From Palsa-504 sp963789225 (GTDB lineage Bacteria > Actinomycetota > Actinomycetes > Streptosporangiales > Streptosporangiaceae), in the NCBI GenBank assembly GCA_963789225.1, contig CAWBKD010000002.1:124001-188000 (forward strand): a stretch of DNA of 64,000 nucleotides, read 5' to 3'. Made by a program: the position numbers and the translations under genes. The notes below the pieces were generated by a model. It was not told where the DNA came from. It worked only from the letters and a program-made list of their open reading frames with translations, and searched no databases. Shown here one piece after another: positions 16,496 to 23,032 of this stretch; position 1 is the stretch's first letter, and each line of letters begins with the position of its first letter.

Positions 16496-17908
16496 ATGGA
16501 CGAGGGCCGGGTGCGCGGGCTCTGGGCGCCGCAGCGCCGGGCGCTGACCATCGGCCTGGTCCTCACCATCACCTTCGTCGCGTCGGAGTCGCTGGCGGTG
16601 GTCACGGTGATGCCGGTCGTCGCCCGTGACCTCGGGGGCTTGCGCCTGTACGGCTGGGTGTTCAGCGCGTTCATGCTGGCCAGCGTGGTCGGGATCGTGG
16701 CGGCGGGCCGGGAGATCGACCGGCGCGGTCCTGCGGTCCCGTTCGTGGCCGGGGTGGTGCTGTTCAGCTGCGGGCTGGCCGTGGCGGGCCTGGCCCCGTC
16801 GATGGGTGTGCTGGTCGCCGGCCGCGTGCTGCAGGGCCTGGGCGCGGGGGCGGTGCCGCCGATCGCCTACGCCTCGATCGGCCGCACCCTGGAGGGCGCG
16901 TTGCGGGTCCGGATGATGGCGGTCCTGTCCACCGCCTGGGTCGCTCCCGGCCTGGCCGGCCCGGCGCTCAGCGCCGAGGTGGCCCGCCTGTTCGGCTGGC
17001 GGTGGGTGTTCCTCGGCCTGCTGCCCCTGGTCGTGGTGGCCGGGTCGCTCGCCGTGCCGGCCTTGGTCCGCCTGGGCCGGACCGGATCCGCCCATGAGCA
17101 GGAGCACCGGCTGGTCGACGGCTTGCGCACCGCCGCGGCCGCCGCGATGATCCTGGGCGGCCTGACGCTGGCGGCCGGATCCGGCCAGATCCCGGTCGGT
17201 CTGGCCCTGATCGCGGTCGGCGGGGTCGCCGGCCTGCCCGCGCTGCGCCGCCTGGTTCCGCCAGGCACCCTGACCGTGCGGCCGGGGCTGCCCGCCACGA
17301 TCGCCAGCCGGGGCCTGCTGACGTTCGCGTTCTTCGGAACGGACGCGTACGTGACCCTGGCCATCACGGCGGTCAAGCACCGCACCCCCGTCGTCGCCGG
17401 CATCGCTGTCACCGGCGCCACGCTGGCCTGGACCGCCGGCGCCTGGGTGCAGGCCCGGCTGAGCGAGCGCTGGGAAGGGCGGCGCCTGGTGCGCACTGGG
17501 CTGATTATTGTCCTGGCCGGCATCGCCGGCATGGCCCTGGTCCTGCTGCCGGGTGTGCCGGTCGCGGCGGGCCTGGCCGCGTGGACCGTGGCCGGCCTGG
17601 GTATCGGCCTGGCCTATGCACCGCTGACGCTGCTGATGATGCGGCAGGCGCAGCCCGGGCAGGAAGGGCAGGCCTCGGCCTCGCTGAACCTGACCGACAC
17701 CCTCGGGACCGCGATCGGCATCGGTGCCGGCGGCGCGGCCGTGGCCGCCGAGGCAGGCCACGACCTGCGCGTCGGCATCTGGGCCGCCTTCGCCATCGCG
17801 GCGGCGGTCGGGGTGCTGGCGCTCGCCGTCACCCGCCGCCTTCCGCCCGGCCCCACCTCAGCCCCAGCCTCCGGTGACCCTGTTCGCCGACCGGGCCACG
17901 CGGGTTGA
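16496..17908 (+). CDS. MFS transporter, drug-efflux type
   Basis: Twelve to fourteen hydrophobic spans over 470 aa. Between spans 2 and 3 is GREIDRRGP (motif A-like) and in the next spans GRVLQGLGAGAVPP, as in drug:proton antiporters of the major facilitator superfamily. The last about 25 residues are Pro/Arg-rich and polar. The stop TGA at 17906 lies 32 bases inside the frame of the LuxR remnant that begins at 17874. Substrate unknown; export of a small toxic compound is the usual role. Confidence 0.82.
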   Translation: MDEGRVRGLWAPQRRALTIGLVLTITFVASESLAVVTVMPVVARDLGGLRLYGWVFSAFMLASVVGIVAAGREIDRRGPAVPFVAGVVLFSCGLAVAGLAPSMGVLVAGRVLQGLGAGAVPPIAYASIGRTLEGALRVRMMAVLSTAWVAPGLAGPALSAEVARLFGWRWVFLGLLPLVVVAGSLAVPALVRLGRTGSAHEQEHRLVDGLRTAAAAAMILGGLTLAAGSGQIPVGLALIAVGGVAGLPALRRLVPPGTLTVRPGLPATIASRGLLTFAFFGTDAYVTLAITAVKHRTPVVAGIAVTGATLAWTAGAWVQARLSERWEGRRLVRTGLIIVLAGIAGMALVLLPGVPVAAGLAAWTVAGLGIGLAYAPLTLLMMRQAQPGQEGQASASLNLTDTLGTAIGIGAGGAAVAAEAGHDLRVGIWAAFAIAAAVGVLALAVTRRLPPGPTSAPASGDPVRRPGHAG

Positions 17909-18617
17909 CCCGCACTTCTCCCTGACCCCCGAGACGGCTCCCGTAGTGGCGAAGCTGGTGTCACGGCTGGACGGGATGCCGCTGGCCATCGAGCTTGCGC
18001 ACCGCCGAGGCGGCCGAGCAGGCCGACCGGGGCCTGGACCTCGCCCGCCAGGCCGGCTACCCGGCCGGCCAGGCCAGGGCCCTGCTGACCCTCTCCATCG
18101 CGGCCCAGTACACCGGCGATGATAAGCAAGCCCTGGACTGGGCCCGGCAAGCCAGCCGCATCGACCAGCGTGCCATCCCGGGCAGGCTCGCCAGGCAGTG
18201 CAACCACAACGTGGCGGACATCCTGGTCGATGTGGGTGACCTCGCCGCCGCCGAGGACATCTGCGTGACCGAACTCCGCTGCTCGCGGCCGGGCAGGCGC
18301 TGGGACCCGACCGCATCCGGGCCGCCGAACAGCGCGGCCAAGACCTGACCCTGGCCACCGCCGTCGAGCTGGCCATCCTGCTCGCCGGGACGGATCCCGC
18401 GGCGCTGCCCCGGCAGCCGGACCTGGGCCCGCTCAGTCCCCGGGAGCGCGAGCTGGTCATCCTGGTCGCCCAGGGCCGCACCAACGCCGAGATCGCCGCG
18501 CGGCTGCACCTGTCCGCCGGCACCGTCCGTTACCGCCTGGACCGCATCCGGGCCAAGACCGGATCCTCGCGCCGCGCCGACCTGGTCAAGCTCGCCCTGC
18601 GGGTCGGCCTCGTCTAA
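17874..18617 (+). pseudogene. Decayed LuxR-family ATPase/TPR regulator
   Basis: Three pieces in changing frames resemble the large actinobacterial LuxR regulators: the end of an NB-ARC-like ATPase (LTPETAPVVAKLVSRLDGMP, LAIELA), a TPR-like stretch (RGLDLARQAGYPAGQARAL) from about 17995, and from about 18280 a C-terminal HTH (LSPRERELVILVAQGRTNAE, IAARLHLSAGTVRYRLDRIR) with a stop at 18615. An intact relative would be about 900 aa; here the N-terminal ATPase and much of the middle are deleted and two frame changes remain. It is a dead regulator gene unless the HTH alone is expressed. Confidence 0.75.
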
Positions 18618-19391
18618 CTCGGCCGGGCGCGGCCGCGTGAGGAACCGGTTGATCCCCGCGCGCGAGAGGTCGTCCGCCTCGGTGGCGCGGGTCGCTTCGG
18701 TCTCGGCCGCCATGGCCTGTTCGATCGCGTCCAGCGGCGGCCGCAGCAGCGCCAGGTGCGCGGCCGTGGCCCCACCGGGCGGCGTCCACCGGTGCACGAT
18801 CCCGATAGCGGCCGGCACGAGGTCGGCCTCCCCGACGATCTGGTCGAGCATGCCGATGGCCAGGCCATCCCGGGCGCTGATCCGGGCGGACTCCATGACC
18901 AGGCGCATCGCCCGGTGCCCGACCAGCCGCGGCAGCAGGACGCTGGCCGCGTTGGAGATGGTCAGCCCGATGTCGTTCTCCGGGAGGAAGTACTCAGCGG
19001 CGGGAGTCCCGATCCGCGCGTCGAAGCACAGCGTCATCTCGCACGCGCCGCCCACGGCGATCCCGTTCAGCGCCGCGACCACCGGCACCCGCGTCCCCAG
19101 CGCCGCCCGGGTGATGTCGTGGAACAGCTCGATGTGCGAGACCAGGACGCCGGGCGGGAGTTCCGCCGCCTCGCGCAGGTCAAGCCCGGCCGAGAACGCC
19201 CGCCCGGTCCCGGTGAGCACGATCCCGCGCACCAGCTCGCCCCGGCCGAAGTGCCGCAGGATCGCGGCCAGTTCCCGGCACGCGTCCGCAGTGAGCGCGT
19301 TGAGCTTGTCCGGCCGCCGCAGCGTGACCACGGCGACGGCATTCTGCACGGCCACGTCGACGTGGCCGGATTCCGCATCCCAGGCAGCCAT
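18057..19391 (-). CDS. Enoyl-CoA hydratase/isomerase family protein with run-on C-terminus
   Basis: Crotonase-fold enzyme (hydration or isomerisation of enoyl-CoA). The ATG at 19391 has a GGAAGGACACC ribosome binding site. Oxyanion-hole motifs AFSAGLDLRE (about residue 70) and ALNGIAVGGACEM (about 115-127) are clear; the active-site segment reads FLPENDIGL. The crotonase part ends near residue 265 (RPRPAELDEA), exactly where the DNA becomes the antisense of the LuxR remnant. No stop follows until 18057, adding about 180 residues without family character. The native stop was probably lost at the rearrangement junction, so the product may be misfolded or trimmed. Confidence 0.72.
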   Translation of the reverse strand: MAAWDAESGHVDVAVQNAVAVVTLRRPDKLNALTADACRELAAILRHFGRGELVRGIVLTGTGRAFSAGLDLREAAELPPGVLVSHIELFHDITRAALGTRVPVVAALNGIAVGGACEMTLCFDARIGTPAAEYFLPENDIGLTISNAASVLLPRLVGHRAMRLVMESARISARDGLAIGMLDQIVGEADLVPAAIGIVHRWTPPGGATAAHLALLRPPLDAIEQAMAAETEATRATEADDLSRAGINRFLTRPRPAELDEADPQGELDQVGAARGSGLGPDAVQAVTDGAGGQVQPRGDLGVGAALGDQDDQLALPGTERAQVRLPGQRRGIRPGEQDGQLDGGGQGQVLAALFGGPDAVGSQRLPGREQRSSVTQMSSAAARSPTSTRMSATLWLHCLASLPGMARWSMRLACRAQSRACLSSPVYWAAMERVSRALAWPAG

Positions 19392-19513
19392 GGTGTCCTT
19401 CCTTCCCGTCATGCCCGCGTATTCGGGCGGGACGATACTAATTCTGTCGCCCCGGCGCGATGAGGGTCGGCGGCATGGACGAAAGTCGGATAGGAAGAAA
19501 ATTCGTCTCATGC

Positions 19514-19519
19514 TAATCT
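19514..19519 (+). promoter_or_regulatory. Possible -10 box for a leaderless antitoxin transcript
   Basis: TAATCT lies six bases before the antitoxin ATG (19526), and no ribosome binding site is visible. Transcription would start at or next to the ATG, giving a leaderless mRNA, common in actinobacteria. No good -35 is seen. Confidence 0.35.
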
Positions 19520-19525
19520 TGTGAC

Positions 19526-19858
19526 ATGGCAGTGACTGCACGTCGGCGCCGGCCGCATCTCATCACACTGGCGATCCGCCGCAAGGGGATCGTCACCATC
19601 CCCGAGATCATTCGTCAGGAACTCGACCTTCACGAGGGTGATTACCTAGTGGCGACCGTCGAAGATGGTCGGCTCGTCCTGATCCCGGCATCGGTCATCC
19701 CTGATGATCAGGCGTGGTTCTGGACCCCGGAGTGGCAGGCCAAGGAGGCGGAGGCCGACCAGGAGATCGCTGGCGGCGGGGGTGTCGTCATGGGCGCGGA
19801 GGAGTTCATCGCCGAGCTTGCCGACAGGGCCGGCGTCTCAGTCGATGACCTGGCCTGA
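19526..19858 (+). CDS. AbrB/MazE-type antitoxin (SpoVT-AbrB domain)
   Basis: 110-aa DNA-binding antitoxin. The N-terminal half is a swapped-hairpin AbrB domain: RRKGIVTIPEIIRQELDLHEGDYL (about residues 18-41, shown here only as a pattern of beta strand-helix-strand) and VEDGRLVLIP. The C-terminal half is acidic and likely binds the toxin (WTPEWQAKEAEADQE, GAEEFIAELA). The stop is two bases before the toxin start codon, the usual TA arrangement. With its toxin frameshifted, it may now be a solitary autoregulator. Confidence 0.8.
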   Translation: MAVTARRRRPHLITLAIRRKGIVTIPEIIRQELDLHEGDYLVATVEDGRLVLIPASVIPDDQAWFWTPEWQAKEAEADQEIAGGGGVVMGAEEFIAELADRAGVSVDDLA

Positions 19859-19860
19859 CG

Positions 19861-20155
19861 TTGCCGACCTTTGAGCGGTTGGCGAGTTTCCTGCGGGACT
19901 TCGATGAGCTGTCACCCAGCCAAAAGGCCGCCTTCCTGCGTGCGGTGGTGCTGTTCGTGGCGGATCTCGGTGGCGGCGAGGGATTCCGCAGGAGCCTGCG
20001 CGTGAAGAAGATGGCGGGCTACGACAACGTTCTGGGAACTCACCTGGGCCCCCGACGGAAGGGCGACCTTCGAGTATGGGATCCCGGTCAAGGAAGGTCA
20101 TCCGCACATCCGCTGGCGACGTGTGGGTACCCACGACATCTTCAAGCGGCCGTAG
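19861..20155 (+). pseudogene. RelE/ParE-like toxin, frameshifted
   Basis: The frame from TTG 19861 gives PTFERLASFLRDFDELSP and SLRVKKMAGYDNV, then changes frame near 20028-20031. The second frame gives WELTWAPDGRATFEYG and PHIRWRRVGTHDIFKRP with a stop at 20153. Joined, they form a normal-length toxin of about 98 aa that directly follows its antitoxin. As written, the first frame runs on to 20493 over unrelated DNA. A single indel explains the break; sequencing error is possible. Confidence 0.7.
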
Positions 20156-20180
20156 CCGCAGCAGCGACCACTGATCGGAA

Positions 20181-20330
20181 CGTGAGCACCAGCCTGCCGC
20201 GTACACCGCCCGCCTCGAACCGGCGGAGCGTGTCGGCCGCCCGCCCGGCGGGCCGTACGTCCGCCACCCCCAGCGAGAGCGTAGCGGTCGCGGTCAGTCC
20301 GGCGAGCCTGGCCAGCGTACCCTGGCCCGG
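20181..20330 (-). pseudogene. 3' remnant of a second quinone oxidoreductase copy
   Basis: The minus strand aligns with the 3' end of the intact gene at 21033-21190. It reads VADVRPAGRAADTLRRFEAG and then GVRGRLVLTF against VADVLPAERAADAHRRFEAG and GVRGRLVLTF. About 50 codons survive. The 5' end of the same copy survives separately at 20758-20798 and the interior is missing. Confidence 0.75.
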
Positions 20331-20757
20331 TCACGCCATGCCGCAAGCGAGCGACTGCCAGAGCCCGGCACGCCACATGAGAGATGCTTCAGACCGCCGA
20401 CCGAGTCCGCAGCGTCGGGCACCGGGCCAGTCTGGAACCGGAACTCAGATCATCCTGTTCGATAGCGTGGATGTCGCTTCGACCTGGCGGTAAGGATGAG
20501 CGGGACCTCGACGCAACCCATGACTCCAACACCGGCGGCGAGACGTGTCAGAAATCAGGAGCTGCCTGACAGATAAGGAGTGTGAGCGCCATTCCCAGCG
20601 CCGTCCCGGCGGTCGACTTGTCTCCGTCCCTGCGACCGCGTGACGTCGCTGACCTGCCGACGCGCGAGCTCCTCGAGGCGGTCGTGAAATCGGGGTACGC
20701 AGGACACTCGTGGGATGAGCTGGCTGGCACGTCGCCTCGTCGCGAGAGCGCTTCCCG

Positions 20758-20798
20758 ACCTCGGGTCCGCCGAACTGGGCGAATTCGACCGCGCGCAT
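20758..20798 (-). pseudogene. 5' remnant of a second quinone oxidoreductase copy
   Basis: The minus strand from the ATG at 20798 reads MRAVEFAQFGGPEV, against MRAVGFTEFGGPEVLG of the intact gene. Homology stops after about 14 codons. Between this piece and the 3' remnant (20331-20757) I see no recognisable gene. Confidence 0.7.
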
Positions 20799-20867
20799 GA
20801 CCCTCACGCCTGCGTGCCCGACTCGGAACCGCGCGCATGACCCTCACGCCTGCGTGCCCGACTCGGA
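20788..20867. repeat. Perfect 2 x 40-bp tandem repeat
   Basis: Two adjacent identical 40-bp units (20788-20827, 20828-20867) begin ACCGCGCGCATGACCC. The unit starts within the 5' remnant of the oxidoreductase copy, so its ATG region is duplicated. Perfect identity suggests a recent slippage event in already dead DNA. The unit is not a multiple of three. Confidence 0.9.
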
Positions 20868-20985
20868 GGTGTCGGCCGCCTTCGCCGCCGCGGCGGTCGC
20901 CGCGCAAGCGCTGGTGATCACCGGCCGCCTCCCCTCGGCCCCGCCGCCGCGCTAGGCGGAACCGGTCTCGGGCACGAGCAGGTAC

Positions 20986-21022
20986 GGCCGCCATGGTGTC
21001 CTCCTTCCCGCCGTGCCCACGC
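20986..21022 (-). pseudogene. 5' remnant of a second enoyl-CoA hydratase copy
   Basis: On the minus strand this reads a ribosome binding site and start (GGGAAGGAGGACACCATGG, ATG at 20994). It is nearly the same as the start region of the intact enoyl-CoA hydratase (ATG 19391), including the upstream GCGTGGGC/GCGGGC block. Coding homology vanishes within a few codons. It lies 39 bp past the oxidoreductase stop, showing that the ancestral order was oxidoreductase then hydratase. Confidence 0.55.
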
Positions 21023-21032
21023 GGTTGGCTCA

Positions 21033-21968
21033 TCAGAAGGTCAGCACCAGCCTGCCCCGCACGCCGCCCGCCTCGAACCGGCGGTGTGCGTCAGCCGCCC
21101 GCTCGGCAGGCAGCACGTCCGCCACCCGCAGCGTGAGCGTACCGCTGGCGGCCAGTCCGGCGAGCCCGGCCAGCGTGCCCGCCTCGTGCAGGTGGCGGGC
21201 GACCTGCACCACGGATACCGTGATATCCCGCTCCGTCTGTCCGGCGAACGGGCGCACCGCCATGAGCTGCCCGCCGTCGCGGACCGCCGCGAGCGTCGGC
21301 GGACCCAGCAGCGCCGCGTCCAGCAGGGCGTCCACGCCGCCGGGACTCACCTGGCGGATCCGCTCCGCCACGCCGGCCCCGCGCGGGACCACAACGTCCG
21401 CGCCGAGCCCGCGCACCAGCGCCTCGTCGGCGGGGCTGGCGTCCGCGATGACCCGCAGCCCTTCGGCGCGCCCGAGCTGGATCGCGTACCCGCCGACGGC
21501 GCCCGCCGCCCCGGTGACCGCGAGGGTCTGGCCGGGCTGCAGGGCCAGCTCGTCGAGGGCGGCCCGCACGGTCAGCGCGTTCATCGGCAGGGTGGCCGCC
21601 GCCTGGAGGCTGATCTCCTGCGGTACCCGGGCCAGTGCGTCGGCGGCCACCACGACGAACTCCGCCTGCGCTCCGCCGCCGGGAGCAAACGGCGAGACCG
21701 CGGCCATCACCCGGTCGCCGGGGAGCCACCCGGCGGCGTCACCGCCCGCGACGTCGACCACCCCGGCTAGGTCCATCCCGGGTACGTAGGGCGGCTCAAC
21801 CCCGGCGGGCATCGAGCGCGCGCCTGAGCGGAACACCAGGTCGGTCGGGTTCACCGCCGCCGCGGCGACCCGCACCCGTACCTGGTCCGGCCCGGGCGAG
21901 GGAACCGGCAGCGGGACGATCCCCAGCACCTCGGGTCCGCCGAACTCGGTGAAGCCGACCGCGCGCAT
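21033..21968 (-). CDS. NADP-dependent quinone oxidoreductase, zinc-less MDR family
   Basis: Medium-chain reductase of the quinone oxidoreductase type: transfers hydride from NADPH to quinones or enones. It lacks the zinc cysteines. N-terminal GroES-like fold (AAAAVNPTDLVFRSG, about residues 36-50) and Rossmann motif VTGAAGAVGGYAIQLGR (about 147-163) are present. I choose the ATG at 21968, preceded by GTGAGG, over the GTG three codons upstream. It is the last intact gene of the minus-strand operon that starts at 32523, with a 5-bp gap from the preceding decarboxylase-like gene. A decayed copy lies just downstream. Confidence 0.85.
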   Translation of the reverse strand: MRAVGFTEFGGPEVLGIVPLPVPSPGPDQVRVRVAAAAVNPTDLVFRSGARSMPAGVEPPYVPGMDLAGVVDVAGGDAAGWLPGDRVMAAVSPFAPGGGAQAEFVVVAADALARVPQEISLQAAATLPMNALTVRAALDELALQPGQTLAVTGAAGAVGGYAIQLGRAEGLRVIADASPADEALVRGLGADVVVPRGAGVAERIRQVSPGGVDALLDAALLGPPTLAAVRDGGQLMAVRPFAGQTERDITVSVVQVARHLHEAGTLAGLAGLAASGTLTLRVADVLPAERAADAHRRFEAGGVRGRLVLTF

Positions 21969-21973
21969 GTGCC

Positions 21974-23032
21974 TCACGCTAGCCCAGCTGGTTCGGCGGG
22001 GACGGCCGGGATGCCGAAGATCCGTTCGGCGTTGCGGTGGTAGATCTTCCGCTTGTCCTCGTCGGAGATCTCGGCCTCGTCGAGGAACCGGACCGCGCCC
22101 TCGGTGACCTGGTACGGGTAGTCGATCGCGAACATGATGTTGTCCGCGCCGACCGCCTCGAGGCAGAAGCGCAGCACCGGCGCCCAGTTCATGCCGCTGG
22201 TGGTGATCGCGAAGTTCCGCTTGAGGTACTCGCTGGGGGTCAGCGAGAGCGTCGGCCGGGTGTTATACGAGGCGCGCACCGGGTGCATGTAGTCGATCCG
22301 GTACATCCAGTACGGGAGCCCCTCGCCCAGGTGCCCGAGGACGATCTTCAGGTTCGGGAACACGTCGAACACGCCGCTGCAGATCAGCCGCAGGCCGTGC
22401 AGCCCGGTGTCGGCCTGGAAGCCCCAGATGCCGGTCTCCAGGCCGTACTTCTTGAACGCCGCCGCGAGCTGCACCGCGGGGGAGCGCGGGTGGATGTAGA
22501 TCGGCACGCCGAGCGCCTCGGCGGCTTCCAGGATGGGCCAGAACTTCTCCTCGTCGAGGTACTCGCTGCCGGTGTGCGAGTTGATGATCACGCCGTTCAG
22601 TCCCAGGACGGTCACGGCCCGCGAGATCTCTTCGGCGGCCGCCTTCGGGGCCTGCGGCGCGACCGCGGCCAGCCCCGCGAACCGCCCGGGATGCCGCCCG
22701 ATCACCGCCGCCAGCCGGTCGTTGGCCAGCCGCGCGAGCGCCACCGCCTCGTCCGCCGGGAACGTCTGCACCCCGGGCGCGGTAAGCGACAGCAGGTGCA
22801 CGTCGACGCCGTTGGCGTCCATGATCTCCAGCCGCTCGCCGTCCAGGTCCAGCAACTGCCTGCGGACCCGCTGCAGTCCCGGGGTGTCCTGGGTGAAGAC
22901 GAAGTCCCAGAAGTCCTGGTCGGGCTCGGCCGGGTCCGCGGTAGCCGCCCAGCCGCGCAGCGCCTCGTAAACCTCGGGGACGCTGAACGCCTCCTCGGTC
23001 GCGATCCGCCGGTACGGCCAGGGGAAGCTCAC
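21974..23032 (-). CDS. Amidohydrolase-2 family protein, gamma-resorcylate/ACMS decarboxylase-like
   Basis: TIM-barrel member of the ACMSD/gamma-resorcylate decarboxylase group, 352 aa. Conserved family stretches: RLEIMDANGVDVHLLSL (about residues 69-85), YIHPRSP, GHLGEGLPYWMYRID and FAIDYPYQ. The N-terminal metal motif is IATEEAF where metal-dependent decarboxylases have ALEEHF; the Glu is kept but the second ligand His is Ala. The barrel His and the C-terminal Asp remain. It may decarboxylate or hydrolyse with altered metal binding. The GTG start overlaps the E1 stop by four bases. Confidence 0.82.
   Translation of the reverse strand: MSFPWPYRRIATEEAFSVPEVYEALRGWAATADPAEPDQDFWDFVFTQDTPGLQRVRRQLLDLDGERLEIMDANGVDVHLLSLTAPGVQTFPADEAVALARLANDRLAAVIGRHPGRFAGLAAVAPQAPKAAAEEISRAVTVLGLNGVIINSHTGSEYLDEEKFWPILEAAEALGVPIYIHPRSPAVQLAAAFKKYGLETGIWGFQADTGLHGLRLICSGVFDVFPNLKIVLGHLGEGLPYWMYRIDYMHPVRASYNTRPTLSLTPSEYLKRNFAITTSGMNWAPVLRFCLEAVGADNIMFAIDYPYQVTEGAVRFLDEAEISDEDKRKIYHRNAERIFGIPAVPAEPAGLA

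Noticed and set aside
19861..20155. Programmed frameshift in the toxin
   Set aside because: No slippery heptamer or downstream structure stands out near 20030; a simple indel or sequencing error is the simpler reading.
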